41,569 nucleotides of DNA from Bacteroidota bacterium (GCA_947461125.1 CANHHX010000015.1:1-41569); one strand, 5' to 3'. Shown: positions 1 to 8,762, counted from the stretch's first letter. Numbers and translations are program-made. The notes: generated by a model from the sequence alone, not told the origin.

Positions 1-581
1 TTACAATCGAAGGACACCTGAGGACCGATCATGGCAAAAAAGCCGCCCGCCAAATTCGCTCTCAGGAAAACGTGCCAGCTGTAATTTACGGGGGTGCTCA
101 GGAGGTAAATTTTTACGCTTCTGCAAAGGCTTTTAAGCCTCTGGTGTACACTGGTGAGTTCCAAATTGCTGAAGTTACCGTGGACGGTAAAAAGTACAGA
201 TGTATCTTAAAAGATCTTCAGTTTGACAAAGTAACAGATGCGTTAATCCATCTTGATCTTTTAGAACTTGTAGAAGACAAAAAAGTAGTAGCAACCCTAC
301 CACTTAAATTTGTTGGAACATCGGTGGGTGTTAAAGAAGGTGGTAAGCTCGTTATCAAAATTAAATCTTTAAAAGTGAAAGCTTTACCAAAAGATTTAGT
401 AGAAACCATTAACGTAGACATTACTAGCCTAGCACTTAATGGAAACATTAGAGTAGAAGACGTGAAAGCGCCTGGTCTTGAGATCATGAACTCTCCACGT
501 ATTCCTATTGCTTCTGTTGTTATGACACGTCAGTTAAAGCAGGAAGAAGCAACAGCTGCTAAAGAAGTTAAAAAGAAGTAA
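1..581 (+). CDS. rplY: 50S ribosomal protein L25/general stress protein Ctc (5' partial)
   Basis: The reading frame is open from the first base of the window; its first complete codon is at 3, so the true start lies upstream. The first residues (TIEGHLRTDHGKKAARQIR) match the conserved start of bacterial L25, followed by the VPAVIYGG motif and the long C-terminal beta domain of the Ctc/TL5 type. The GTG at 72 is internal, because the conserved L25 sequence continues upstream of it. L25 binds 5S rRNA in the large subunit. The C-terminus is lysine rich. In many bacteria this gene sits directly before pth, but here pth is about 8.9 kb away, beyond a sulfur module. Confidence 0.95.
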   Translation, partial: TIEGHLRTDHGKKAARQIRSQENVPAVIYGGAQEVNFYASAKAFKPLVYTGEFQIAEVTVDGKKYRCILKDLQFDKVTDALIHLDLLELVEDKKVVATLPLKFVGTSVGVKEGGKLVIKIKSLKVKALPKDLVETINVDITSLALNGNIRVEDVKAPGLEIMNSPRIPIASVVMTRQLKQEEATAAKEVKKK

Positions 582-603
582 TTCACTTAACAATAGCTTT
601 AAC

Positions 604-634
604 AAAAAGGCCTTCGTTTTTCGAAGGCCTTTTT
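604..634. terminator. Bidirectional rho-independent terminator between rplY and the persulfide dioxygenase gene
   Basis: A perfect 13-bp inverted repeat (604-616 with 622-634) has a five-T loop, an A-run on one side and a T-run on the other. It sits between two converging genes and can serve both. Confidence 0.9.
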
Positions 635-654
635 TATTTACATAATTTTTAATG

Positions 655-2046
655 TTAGCTCACCACGGCTTTCCCTTCTTTAATCCACTCATTCATACCA
701 GGGCTGTAATTAGATACATTGGTATAACCTTCTTTTACAAGAAGGGAATAGCCAATAGCTGCTCTATCACCACCTTGGCAATGAATAATTACTGGCTTAT
801 CTTTTGGAACTTTATGTAAGTTTTGTAATAGCGTACCTACAAAAACATTGGTGGCTCCTGTAATATGACCACTGTTGTATTCGGCTACACCTCTTAGGTC
901 AATAACCTCAGCTGTTGTGTTGGCTTTAACATCACTAATGGTTACCATGGTAGATGTTAACAATGGAGTATCCGATAGTTCATTGATTTTTGCAGCGTCT
1001 ACAAAACCATAAATATTGTCAAGACCAATACGCATTAATTTTCTGGTAAGGTCATCCATTTGGCTAGGGCTTGCTACCAGTATAAACTGTTCATTGTAAG
1101 AAACAAACCAACCCATCCAAGTGGCAAATGAATTATTGCCTTGTATGTTAATGCTTCCTTTTATAAATCCTTTTTCAAAATCTTGTTTGTTGCGGGTGTC
1201 AATTAATTTGATGCCCTTTGCAGTAGCTGCTTTTAAATCGGCAGCAGATAATTCTTTAATGGTAGGAACTTCTGTTAACAAAGGACGATCTACTTTATTG
1301 AGTTCCTTCATTTTTGCAAAATACTTAGGCGGCTCTGGCTGATCTGTTAATAAGAAATCAATAAAGCCAGCTTTGTTGGTGCCATAACTAAATGCCCAGT
1401 TTCTTTTTTTCTCGTAACCCACTGTTGTACTAGGTACGGCGCCAAGTGCTTTACCGCACGCAGATCCTGCGCCATGGCCTGGCCATACTTGAATAAATTC
1501 TGGTAAGTTGGCAAAGAGGTTAATAGACTGATACATTTGTTCAGCACCTTTGTCTTGTGTACCTACCATGCCTGCTGCTTTTTCTAATAAGTCGGGGCGT
1601 CCAATGTCTCCAACAAATACAAAGTCGCCGGTAAATAACATCACGGGCTCTTTACTTGCTGGGGTATCGGTTAATAAAAAGCTGATACTTTCTGGGGTAT
1701 GCCCAGGTGTATGTAATACGTCAATTTTTAAATTACCAATCATTACCTGACTACCATGTTTAAGGCCTTCGTGCGCAAACTCATACTGCCAGCCTTCACC
1801 ACCCTCATCAGATAAGTACATTTTAGCGCCTGTAACAGCAGCTAATTCGCGCGCACCACTTAAAAAATCGGCGTGTATATGTGTTTCAAAAACATGCGTG
1901 ATTTGCATGTTGTTTTGCTTGGCAATTTCTAGGTAAGTGTCTATATCACGCTTTGGATCAATAACAGCTGCAACGCCGGCTTTTTGACATCCAATAAAAT
2001 AACTCGCTTGTGCTAAGGTTTTGTCGTATACGTGTTGAAAATACAT
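655..2046 (-). CDS. Metallo-beta-lactamase-fold persulfide dioxygenase fused to rhodanese domains (CstB-like)
   Basis: The 463-residue protein starts at ATG 2046 (MYFQHVYDKTLAQASYF); an in-frame extension to 2103 lacks family similarity. The N-terminal MBL domain has the metal motif H56-x-H58-x-D60 and further ligands H116, D141 and H191, as in ETHE1-type sulfur dioxygenases. Next comes a rhodanese-like domain without a catalytic cysteine (about 270-360), then an active rhodanese with C423 in HCQGGDR. This MBL/pseudo-rhodanese/rhodanese order is that of CstB, which oxidises persulfides to sulfite and transfers sulfane sulfur. No signal peptide is seen, so it is cytoplasmic. Its promoter carries a predicted Crp/Fnr site at 2110-2123. 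The function is inferred from domain architecture. Confidence 0.88.
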   Translation of the reverse strand: MYFQHVYDKTLAQASYFIGCQKAGVAAVIDPKRDIDTYLEIAKQNNMQITHVFETHIHADFLSGARELAAVTGAKMYLSDEGGEGWQYEFAHEGLKHGSQVMIGNLKIDVLHTPGHTPESISFLLTDTPASKEPVMLFTGDFVFVGDIGRPDLLEKAAGMVGTQDKGAEQMYQSINLFANLPEFIQVWPGHGAGSACGKALGAVPSTTVGYEKKRNWAFSYGTNKAGFIDFLLTDQPEPPKYFAKMKELNKVDRPLLTEVPTIKELSAADLKAATAKGIKLIDTRNKQDFEKGFIKGSINIQGNNSFATWMGWFVSYNEQFILVASPSQMDDLTRKLMRIGLDNIYGFVDAAKINELSDTPLLTSTMVTISDVKANTTAEVIDLRGVAEYNSGHITGATNVFVGTLLQNLHKVPKDKPVIIHCQGGDRAAIGYSLLVKEGYTNVSNYSPGMNEWIKEGKAVVS

Positions 2047-2079
2047 AAGAAATTTTTTTAGTGCTTTATTTGAATACTG

Positions 2080-2123
2080 CAAAGTTGCAACATCCAAAAA
2101 CATTTTTTTGTGACAAATATCAC
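2080..2123 (-). promoter_or_regulatory. Crp/Fnr-type operator and -7 box before the persulfide dioxygenase gene
   Basis: GTGA-N6-TCAC is at 2110-2123. Reading toward the gene, CAACTTTG (2087-2080) resembles the Bacteroidota -7 element TAnnTTTG. The operator centre lies 29.5 bp from the start of this box, the same distance as at the other two sites in the module. This would place the operator near -42, a class II activator position. The site is seen in the sequence; activation is inferred. Confidence 0.65.
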
Positions 2124-2131
2124 CTTGCTAT

Positions 2132-2563
2132 TTAATAGCCTGCCCTTAGGTAACTCCAGCCTTGTTCTTGTTTTAAAATCACTTCACCCACGCCCGATGG
2201 TACTGTAAATACCGATGGGATAAGCATTTGCTTTGTTATGCCATATTTGCCCATGGTGTTTTCACAAGCGTTAAATACAATACCTTTTTTAGACAGCTGT
2301 TCCACATCATTTACTAAATGTGATTTTGACGCAACTAAAAAATCAAGTGCTCTACCATGCACCACCACCTCAATTTGTAACTGTTCAGGCCAAATTTTAG
2401 ATAGGTTTTTGATGTTACCAATTACGCCACCCCATGCAGCCGTATCGGCACTGTTAAGTTGTATGACCACTTTGTGTGAAGTTGTTGTTGAAGGGTTTTG
2501 AGCCATAGCTGTTGTGCTAAAACCCAACAAGCAAAATGTAAACAAAAGGATTGTGTTTTTCAT
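2132..2563 (-). CDS. Exported DsrE-family protein
   Basis: The 143-residue protein begins MKNTILLFTFCLL and has a signal peptide ending near AMAQ. The mature part has the DsrE/YchN-like fold pattern, including VVIQLNSAD, VEVVVHG-type strands and a conserved-region cysteine in FNACENTM. DsrE-family proteins bind or relay sulfur through cysteine, and this one would act in the periplasm. ATG 2563 is preferred to a TTG nine bases upstream. It lies upstream of and co-directional with the persulfide dioxygenase gene, with 85 bp between them that contain an operator, so that gene also has its own promoter. The exact substrate is unknown. Confidence 0.75.
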   Translation of the reverse strand: MKNTILLFTFCLLGFSTTAMAQNPSTTTSHKVVIQLNSADTAAWGGVIGNIKNLSKIWPEQLQIEVVVHGRALDFLVASKSHLVNDVEQLSKKGIVFNACENTMGKYGITKQMLIPSVFTVPSGVGEVILKQEQGWSYLRAGY

Positions 2564-2615
2564 ATTCCACAATTTAATTCATTTTTATACTTTTTTGATG
2601 GAAAAAATTGGGTTG

Positions 2616-2659
2616 GTGACATTTATCACCTATCTTTTATTTTTATAAAGGCACTTTTG
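2616..2659 (+). promoter_or_regulatory. Crp/Fnr-type operator and -7 box before the TauE/SafE gene
   Basis: GTGA-N6-TCAC at 2616-2629 extends to GGTGA-N6-TCACC. CACTTTTG at 2652-2659 fits the -7 consensus at five of six fixed positions. The spacing from operator centre to box is 29.5 bp, identical to the persulfide dioxygenase promoter. The site sits in the divergent gap with the DsrE-family gene, but I see no matching -7 box on the other strand. Confidence 0.65.
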
Positions 2660-2675
2660 TGTCAAATTAAAAATC

Positions 2676-3488
2676 ATGGAAATAATTGGATACCTAGCGT
2701 CCATTTTTATTGGGATTTCACTGGGCCTTATTGGTGGCGGCGGAAGTATTTTAACGGTACCTGTACTCGTATATTTATTTGGTGTAGATCCTGTTTTAGC
2801 AACAGCCTACTCTTTATTTATTGTAGGTGCTAGTAGCCTTATAGGTGCATGGCCTAAATACAAGCAAGGTTTTGTAAATATTAAAACAGCTATCATATTT
2901 GGTATCCCCTCTATTGTAGCGGTATTTGCTACCAGAAAATATTTGGTACCAGCCATACCTTCGCAGCTTGGAACCATAGCAGGTATTGAAATAACCAAGC
3001 CACTACTTATGATGATGCTTTTTGCAGTACTCATGGTAGCCGCTTCTTTTTCTATGATTCGTTCTAAGGCTTCAAAAAATGAAGAAGAGCCAGCCGAGCA
3101 AAAATTTAATTACCCGCTTATATTAGTAGAAGGAGCACTTGTAGGTATGCTTACTGGCCTTGTAGGTGCAGGCGGTGGATTTTTAATTATCCCAGCACTG
3201 GTGATGCTCAGCAAACTCCCTATGAAACAAGCTGTGGGCACATCATTACTTATTATTGCAGCAAAATCATTAATAGGATTTACAGGTGATTTGTCAAATA
3301 GCACCATGGACTGGACCTTATTGTTATCGGTAACGGCGCTGGCTATTGCTGGTATTTTTATAGGTGATAGACTCAGTACAAAAATTGATGGCAACAAACT
3401 TAAAAAAGGCTTTGGTTGGTTTGTGCTTATTATGGGTCTTTACATCATTGCACAACAATTGTTTTTTCCAACAGGCGGAACGCATTAA
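2676..3488 (+). CDS. TauE/SafE family sulfite/anion exporter
   Basis: The 270-residue integral membrane protein has about eight hydrophobic segments and the two glycine-rich half-repeats typical of TauE/SafE (GLIGGGGSILTVP near residue 20, and GLVGAGGGFLIIP in the second half). Members export sulfite, sulfoacetate or related anions, or move other sulfur compounds across the inner membrane. Placed beside an enzyme that releases sulfite, sulfite export is the simplest reading, but the substrate cannot be read from sequence. The next gene starts 27 bp downstream, so the two are probably co-transcribed from the operator-bearing promoter at 2616-2659. Confidence 0.87.
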   Translation: MEIIGYLASIFIGISLGLIGGGGSILTVPVLVYLFGVDPVLATAYSLFIVGASSLIGAWPKYKQGFVNIKTAIIFGIPSIVAVFATRKYLVPAIPSQLGTIAGIEITKPLLMMMLFAVLMVAASFSMIRSKASKNEEEPAEQKFNYPLILVEGALVGMLTGLVGAGGGFLIIPALVMLSKLPMKQAVGTSLLIIAAKSLIGFTGDLSNSTMDWTLLLSVTALAIAGIFIGDRLSTKIDGNKLKKGFGWFVLIMGLYIIAQQLFFPTGGTH

Positions 3489-3515
3489 TTGAATTCATTA
3501 ATTTTTTAAGGCAAG

Positions 3516-4922
3516 ATGTTAGCAAGATTATTTACAATAGCGTTATTGTTGTGCGCTCTAACTGGCTATGCGCAGCACCAAGAGCTTACCGAAGATCCTA
3601 AATTATGGGGTAAATCTGGAAAGCAATTGGACAGCAGTAGTTTATTGTATCGTTTTCAAATGGGCAATATCCACGGACATTTACGTAGTTTTTTTAGCTC
3701 TAATTTTAATAAAAATAGTGACGTAGATTATGCGCAGGCGATTGGAGGTGGTATACAATTTATTTCTAAACCTGTGTATGATGTAAAAGTGGGTGTGAGT
3801 GGTTTTTTTGTGTACGATGCATTTTCATCAGATCTTACCAAGGTGCATCCTTTATCAGGAACATTAAATAGGTATGAGCTTGGGCTATTTGATCTTACAG
3901 ATCCAGCTAATAAAACAGATATAGACCGACTCGAAGAATTATACCTTCAATACCAAAAAAATAAAATCACAATTACAGTAGGTAAACAATTACTCAATAC
4001 GCCATTTATTAATTTACAAGATGGACGCATGCGTCCTACCGAGGTACAGGGTTTTTGGCTTCAGCATAAAAACAAAGAAACCAAATGGTATGCAGGTTGG
4101 CTTAATCGGTTTTCACCGAGGAGCACAGTGGCATGGTATAAAACTGGCGAGTCTATTGGGCTTTACTCGGTGGGCGTAAATTTAGACGGCACAAAATCAG
4201 GGTATAAAAATGAACTTGAATCTAGAGGCGTTGCACTTATTGGCGCAGAACTAGGGGTACTAAAAAATCATAAAATTCAGTTGTGGAATCAGTTTGTAGA
4301 AAACATGTTTAATACCAGCATGGTGCAAATTGATAAAACACCCACACAAAAAAAGCCGTTTTATTATGGCTTGCAATTGATAACGCAAACGGTGGTAAAT
4401 AAGGGTGGTAATAATGACGCCGCAAAAACCTATTTTAACCCTGATCAATCTAGTTTAGTAATAGGTGCCAGGCTTGGTAAAAAAGCAGGTGCATGGGATT
4501 ATTCATTAAACTATACGCGCATTACCAAAAAGGGTCGTTATTTAATGCCTCGTGAGTGGGGACGTGATCCTTTTTATACTTTTTTAATGGGTGAAAGAAA
4601 TGAGGGCATGGGTGATGTAAGTGCTTATGTGGTTAAAGCAAAATATACAGCCCCAAAACTTCCGATAACCTTAAATATGGGTGCGGGTTATTATAGCCTG
4701 CCGGACATTACAAATTATGCGCTTAATAAATACAGTTTCCCATCTTATATGCAGTACAATATAGACGTACGCTACGCTTTTACTGGTTTTTGGAAAGGCT
4801 GGGAGGCGCAACTCATTTATTTTTATAAAGATGCTACGGGTAATACCTATAATAACCCAAAGTATTATATCAATAAAGTGGATATGGCTCATTTTAATTT
4901 TATCTTAAACTTTCATTTTTAA
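3516..4922 (+). CDS. OprD-like outer-membrane porin
   Basis: The 468-residue protein has a signal peptide (MLARLFTIALLLCALTGYAQ) and then alternating amphipathic strands typical of a beta-barrel, ending in the aromatic C-terminus NFILNFHF. Its layout (an early GGGIQF strand, a KITITVGKQLLNTPF strand with an arginine-containing loop, and repeated YxxxY strands) resembles Bacteroidota proteins annotated as OprD-family porins. It would let a small solute cross the outer membrane; the context suggests thiosulfate or another sulfur anion. It follows the TauE/SafE gene by 27 bp and precedes the SoxB-like gene, which has its own operator. Barrel assignment is firm, family assignment less so. Confidence 0.68.
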   Translation: MLARLFTIALLLCALTGYAQHQELTEDPKLWGKSGKQLDSSSLLYRFQMGNIHGHLRSFFSSNFNKNSDVDYAQAIGGGIQFISKPVYDVKVGVSGFFVYDAFSSDLTKVHPLSGTLNRYELGLFDLTDPANKTDIDRLEELYLQYQKNKITITVGKQLLNTPFINLQDGRMRPTEVQGFWLQHKNKETKWYAGWLNRFSPRSTVAWYKTGESIGLYSVGVNLDGTKSGYKNELESRGVALIGAELGVLKNHKIQLWNQFVENMFNTSMVQIDKTPTQKKPFYYGLQLITQTVVNKGGNNDAAKTYFNPDQSSLVIGARLGKKAGAWDYSLNYTRITKKGRYLMPREWGRDPFYTFLMGERNEGMGDVSAYVVKAKYTAPKLPITLNMGAGYYSLPDITNYALNKYSFPSYMQYNIDVRYAFTGFWKGWEAQLIYFYKDATGNTYNNPKYYINKVDMAHFNFILNFHF

Positions 4923-4945
4923 ACAATCCATGGTAACACTGCTTT

Positions 4946-4989
4946 GTGATAAATGTCACGTTTTATGTAAAAAAATAAGTTGAATTTAG
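4946..4989 (+). promoter_or_regulatory. Crp/Fnr-type operator and weak -7 box before the SoxB-like gene
   Basis: GTGA-N6-TCAC is at 4946-4959. At the same 29.5-bp offset seen at the other two sites lies GAATTTAG (4982-4989), which matches four of six fixed positions of the -7 consensus. The operator is perfect; the -7 box is weak and is supported mainly by its identical position. Confidence 0.55.
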
Positions 4990-5006
4990 TTCCGTAACAT
5001 TGCCAT

Positions 5007-6701
5007 ATGAACCAAAATAACCGTCGAAACTTTATTAAAAATGCCGCTGTGCTGGGCTTTGGCGTACCTGCCACCATGGGTCCGGTGTCTGCTGCATTTA
5101 CGGCTTCAGATAGCGCAAGCGGTGCCGAGGCTGGCAGTCAACAACAGGCGCCCAATCAATTTAGTCTTTTTATAACCACCGATTTGCACGCGCAACTTCA
5201 TACCCACGACGAGTTTTTTTGGGAGAATGAAAAGGCGGTGTATAAAAAACGTGGCGGCCTTGCGGTATTAAAAACAATGATTGATGGTTTGAGGGCACAG
5301 CATCCGCAAAATATTTTGTATGATGGTGGCGATTATTTTCATGGTCATGGTGTTGCTTCTATGTCGGAAGGAGAAGCGCTTATCCCACTCATGAATGCTT
5401 TTAATTACGATTTAATTTTACCAGGCAACTGGGAAGTGGTGTATAAAAAGAAAAAAATGCTCTATGATATGGGGCATTCTAACGCTGCAAAAATTTGTGC
5501 CAATATGTGGCATAAAACAAACGATGCAGACAATGGGACGTTAATTTATCCGCCCTATTGGATTAAATATATTGCTGGTGCTAAAGTAGGCTTTATTGGT
5601 TTTACAGATCATCTGGTGCCTAAGCGTCAGTCACCTGCATACAGTGAGGGTATTGGATTTACGCATGCCACAGATAATGTAGCAAAGTATATTAAGTACC
5701 TCCAAGAAGTTGAGGGTTGTGGTATTATTTTTGTTGTTACCCATATGGGTCTCGCACAGCAGGTTGGTTTAGCCAACGATCCAAATATTGCCGGTGCCGA
5801 TTTTATTATTGGTGCTGATACCCATGAAAGGGTGCGCGTGCCTATACAAGGCAAGTATACAAAAGTAGTAGAGTGTGGTGCTTTTGGTTCTTTTTTGGGA
5901 AAATTAGATGTTACCGTAAAAGACGGAAAAATAGATAGCTATCATTATGCGCTTTTAGATGTTGATCCTGTAAAATATCCGGCCAATAAAAAAATGTTAG
6001 CCCTTGTAGATACAGCAGCAGCGCCGTATGCAGCTTCTTTGCAAAAAGTACTGGGCTACACTGCAACGCCACTGGTACGTTATTTTGTTTTAGAAACACC
6101 CATGGATAATTTAATTACCGATGCGGTAATGTGGAAGTTTAAACCGGACATAGCACTTAGCAATGGATTTAGATTTTGCCAACCACTAGCCGTACCCGAG
6201 GGTGCACAAAAAGTAGCTATTACCAACGAGTTTTTATGGAATATGTTACCCGTAGATTCTACGGCTAAAACAGGGGAGGTAACAGGTCAACAAATATTAG
6301 AGTGGCTCGAAAAAGAACTCGAAAATGCATTTGCCACAGATCCTAGTAAAAGATTTGGTGGATGGTTTGTGCGTTTTGCAGGCATGGAAGTAAACTGCAC
6401 CATTGGAAAACCCAAAGGGCAGCGGGTTAACACCGTAAAAATTAAGGGGCAGCCACTTGATAAAAATAAAATGTACAAAATTGTGGCTTGTGAAAGAGAG
6501 GGTGACCCTAACGATACACTTTGCAGAATTGAAAAAGTGAGTAATCCGGTAGCTACACAAATTACATTACATGCGGTAATAGAGGAATACCTGGCTGCTA
6601 ATGGCGTTGTGTCACCAAAGCTTGAGGGGAGAACCATTGCCACCGATCAACCCGCTACATTATTAACCCAGTTACAAGGAACTACTTACAACTTTAGATA
6701 A
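5007..6701 (+). CDS. Tat-exported SoxB-like metallophosphatase/5'-nucleotidase family protein
   Basis: The 564-residue protein starts with a twin-arginine signal (NNRRNFIKNAAVLGFG, R6-R7). The metallophosphatase domain follows, with D59-L-H61 in ITTDLHAQ, D109 in YDGGDY, N141 in PGNWE and H246 in THMG. A 5'-nucleotidase C-terminal domain covers about residues 350-545. Surrounding sequence (YPPYWIKY, GNWEVVY) resembles SoxB, the dimanganese thiosulfohydrolase, more than classic 5'-nucleotidases, but the usual GGHTH motif is GADTH (271-273). It is followed after 11 bp by a dihaem cytochrome and then transporters. None of SoxAX, SoxYZ or SoxCD is in the window, so a canonical Sox cycle is not encoded here. 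Substrate is inferred from context. Confidence 0.78.
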   Translation: MNQNNRRNFIKNAAVLGFGVPATMGPVSAAFTASDSASGAEAGSQQQAPNQFSLFITTDLHAQLHTHDEFFWENEKAVYKKRGGLAVLKTMIDGLRAQHPQNILYDGGDYFHGHGVASMSEGEALIPLMNAFNYDLILPGNWEVVYKKKKMLYDMGHSNAAKICANMWHKTNDADNGTLIYPPYWIKYIAGAKVGFIGFTDHLVPKRQSPAYSEGIGFTHATDNVAKYIKYLQEVEGCGIIFVVTHMGLAQQVGLANDPNIAGADFIIGADTHERVRVPIQGKYTKVVECGAFGSFLGKLDVTVKDGKIDSYHYALLDVDPVKYPANKKMLALVDTAAAPYAASLQKVLGYTATPLVRYFVLETPMDNLITDAVMWKFKPDIALSNGFRFCQPLAVPEGAQKVAITNEFLWNMLPVDSTAKTGEVTGQQILEWLEKELENAFATDPSKRFGGWFVRFAGMEVNCTIGKPKGQRVNTVKIKGQPLDKNKMYKIVACEREGDPNDTLCRIEKVSNPVATQITLHAVIEEYLAANGVVSPKLEGRTIATDQPATLLTQLQGTTYNFR

Positions 6702-6712
6702 TTTTTATAACC

Positions 6713-7687
6713 ATGAAAAAACAATACATAATACTCATTGGTGCAGCTGCACTTGTGCTTATTTATTTTATGGTAAGTTTTATACGTGGCGACATTTTTA
6801 AAATGGACAACACGCTTGCGGTAACAGATAGTACCTGGGTAGCACCAAGTATTTACACCGATAATACGGTGAGTGGTGAGGAGCGTAAACTGGTAATTTA
6901 CGGTCAAGATTTAATTGCGCATACGGCAAAATATTTAGGACCTAAGGGAAGCGTGGCACAAATCACCAATGGCATGAACTGTCAGAACTGTCACTTGCAA
7001 GCAGGTGCGAAAGCCTGGGGTAATAATTACGCGGCTGTTTTTTCTACGTATCCAAAATTTAGGGATAGAAGTGGTCAAACCGAAAGTATTTACAAGCGTG
7101 TAGCCGATTGTATGGAACGAAGTTTAAACGGCACAGCGGTAGATAGTAATAGTAGAGAATTTAAAGCCATATACGCTTACATTAAATGGATAGGTCAAGA
7201 TGTACAAAAAGGGCAAAAGCCACATGGTTCAGGCATCGAAAAACTAGCCTATTTAGACCGTGCTGCAGATCCAGTAAAAGGTAAGCAGGTATATACCACG
7301 CAGTGTATGAGTTGTCATGGCGCTGGTGGTGAAGGACAATTAACACCTGAAGAAACTGAATATGCGTATCCGCCATTATGGGGGGCAAATAGTTACAACG
7401 ATGGCGCCGGGCTTTATAGAATTAGCAATTTTGCAGGTTATGTAAAAAACAACATGCCAAATTTAATTGCTTCTCACAAAAACCCTGCACTAACTACTGA
7501 GGAATGTTGGGATGTGGCTGCCTATGTAAACAGCCAACCAAGGCCACATAAAGATCAAAGTAATGACTGGCCCAAGTATGATAAAAAGCCACTAGATTTT
7601 GCTTTTGGTCCATACGCCGACGATTTTTCTGAAACACAGCATAAGTATGGGCCTTTTAAACCCATTCAAAAATTTTATAAAAAATAA
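6713..7687 (+). CDS. Membrane-anchored TsdA-like dihaem cytochrome c (probable thiosulfate dehydrogenase)
   Basis: The 324-residue protein has an N-terminal membrane anchor (about 5-24) and two CxxCH haem sites at 90-94 (CQNCH) and 198-202 (CMSCH). Between them lies C133 in DCMERSLNG, which matches the conserved cysteine that ligates haem 1 in TsdA (Cys96 in Allochromatium vinosum). M248 in NNMPNL is a candidate haem 2 ligand. TsdA couples two thiosulfates to tetrathionate, or runs the reverse reaction, so thiosulfate dehydrogenase activity is the best call. The gene sits 11 bp after the SoxB-like gene. A c-type cytochrome of SoxA-like function is the alternative. Confidence 0.8.
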   Translation: MKKQYIILIGAAALVLIYFMVSFIRGDIFKMDNTLAVTDSTWVAPSIYTDNTVSGEERKLVIYGQDLIAHTAKYLGPKGSVAQITNGMNCQNCHLQAGAKAWGNNYAAVFSTYPKFRDRSGQTESIYKRVADCMERSLNGTAVDSNSREFKAIYAYIKWIGQDVQKGQKPHGSGIEKLAYLDRAADPVKGKQVYTTQCMSCHGAGGEGQLTPEETEYAYPPLWGANSYNDGAGLYRISNFAGYVKNNMPNLIASHKNPALTTEECWDVAAYVNSQPRPHKDQSNDWPKYDKKPLDFAFGPYADDFSETQHKYGPFKPIQKFYKK

Positions 7688-7702
7688 AAAAAACAAACAA
7701 GC

Positions 7703-8266
7703 ATGATGGAACAAATTCAACAACCCTGGCCCTGGTATGTAGCAGGTATTTTAATTGGACTTATCGTACCAGCACTTTTAATTTTAGGTAATAAAACCTT
7801 TGGTATTTCTTCTAACCTACGGCATGTGTGTGCAGCTTGTATTCCAGCGGGTCTTCCATTTTTTAAATACGATTGGAAAAAGGAAGTATGGAATTTCTTT
7901 TTTGTAGGCGGTATTTTTGGTGGTGCATTTATTGCCAATGCTTTTTTAATGAGCGGTGCGCCTATTGAGGTAAGTCCTGCGTTGCAGAGCGAGTTAGCGG
8001 GTTATGGACTAACGGATTATAGCTACATGTTACCAAAGGAGCTTTTTAGTTTTGAATCATTACTTACGGTAAGAGGTTTTATTATTATGGTAGTGGGTGG
8101 ATTTTTAGTAGGCTTTGGTACGCGCTATGCAGGCGGTTGCACATCGGGGCATGCCATTATGGGACTTAGTAATTTGCAATGGCCATCATTAGTAGCTACC
8201 ATTAGCTTTATGGTGGGTGGATTTTTTATGGCAAACATTATTTTACCTTGGATTTTATCCTTATAA
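7703..8266 (+). CDS. YeeE/YedE family sulfur transporter, N-terminal half-protein
   Basis: The 187-residue protein has about four or five membrane segments. It carries C43-A-A-C46 near the first helix and the family motif GGCTSGH with C146. YeeE/YedE (DUF395) proteins import thiosulfate or sulfur compounds, using cysteines along the path. Full-length members are about twice this size and contain two such halves; here the halves are separate genes 10 bp apart. It starts with two consecutive ATG codons, and the first was chosen. It lies 15 bp after the TsdA-like gene in the same operon. Confidence 0.85.
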   Translation: MMEQIQQPWPWYVAGILIGLIVPALLILGNKTFGISSNLRHVCAACIPAGLPFFKYDWKKEVWNFFFVGGIFGGAFIANAFLMSGAPIEVSPALQSELAGYGLTDYSYMLPKELFSFESLLTVRGFIIMVVGGFLVGFGTRYAGGCTSGHAIMGLSNLQWPSLVATISFMVGGFFMANIILPWILSL

Positions 8267-8276
8267 ATAGTTAACA

Positions 8277-8762
8277 ATGAACAACGAAAAAGTACAAAAT
8301 ATAGATAGTAATACAGCTTGTGTCAATGAATCGACACAGCAGCACCCAGCATGGTATAATTTAAAATACGCAGCAGTGGGAATTATTTTTGGAATTGTTT
8401 TTGTGAAGGCAGAAATTATTTCTTGGTTTAGAATCCAAGAGATGTTTAGACTACAAAGCTTTCATATGTTTGGTGTGATTGGAACAGCAGTAGTAGTTGG
8501 TGCGATCAGTGTTTTTTTAATTAAAAAACTAGACATCAAAACCATCCATGGCGAAAAAATAAAAATTGCCGATAAGGAATTTAACAAGGGTCAAATTTAT
8601 GGTGGCTTGTTGTTTGGATTTGGTTGGGCATTAACAGGTGCCTGTCCGGGTCCATTATTTGCACATATTGGCGCCGGATTTTACGCAGTACTCGTAGTGA
8701 TACTAAGTGCTATTGCAGGTACCTGGACGTACGGATATTTTAGAGATAAGCTACCACACTAA
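8277..8762 (+). CDS. YeeE/YedE family sulfur transporter, second half-protein (DUF6691-like)
   Basis: The 161-residue protein has a soluble N-terminus of about 30 residues and four hydrophobic segments. C123 sits in the motif TGACPGP, the counterpart of the cysteine motif in the preceding half-protein. Pairs of this kind are taken to form one channel for thiosulfate or sulfide-derived sulfur. It is the last gene of the operon that begins at 5007. The following gene converges 16 bp away. Confidence 0.85.
   Translation: MNNEKVQNIDSNTACVNESTQQHPAWYNLKYAAVGIIFGIVFVKAEIISWFRIQEMFRLQSFHMFGVIGTAVVVGAISVFLIKKLDIKTIHGEKIKIADKEFNKGQIYGGLLFGFGWALTGACPGPLFAHIGAGFYAVLVVILSAIAGTWTYGYFRDKLPH

Noticed and set aside
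2498..2833. Open frame overlapping the DsrE/TauE promoter
   Set aside because: It covers the operator and -7 box and the start of the TauE/SafE gene in another frame; its cysteine-rich translation is not protein-like.
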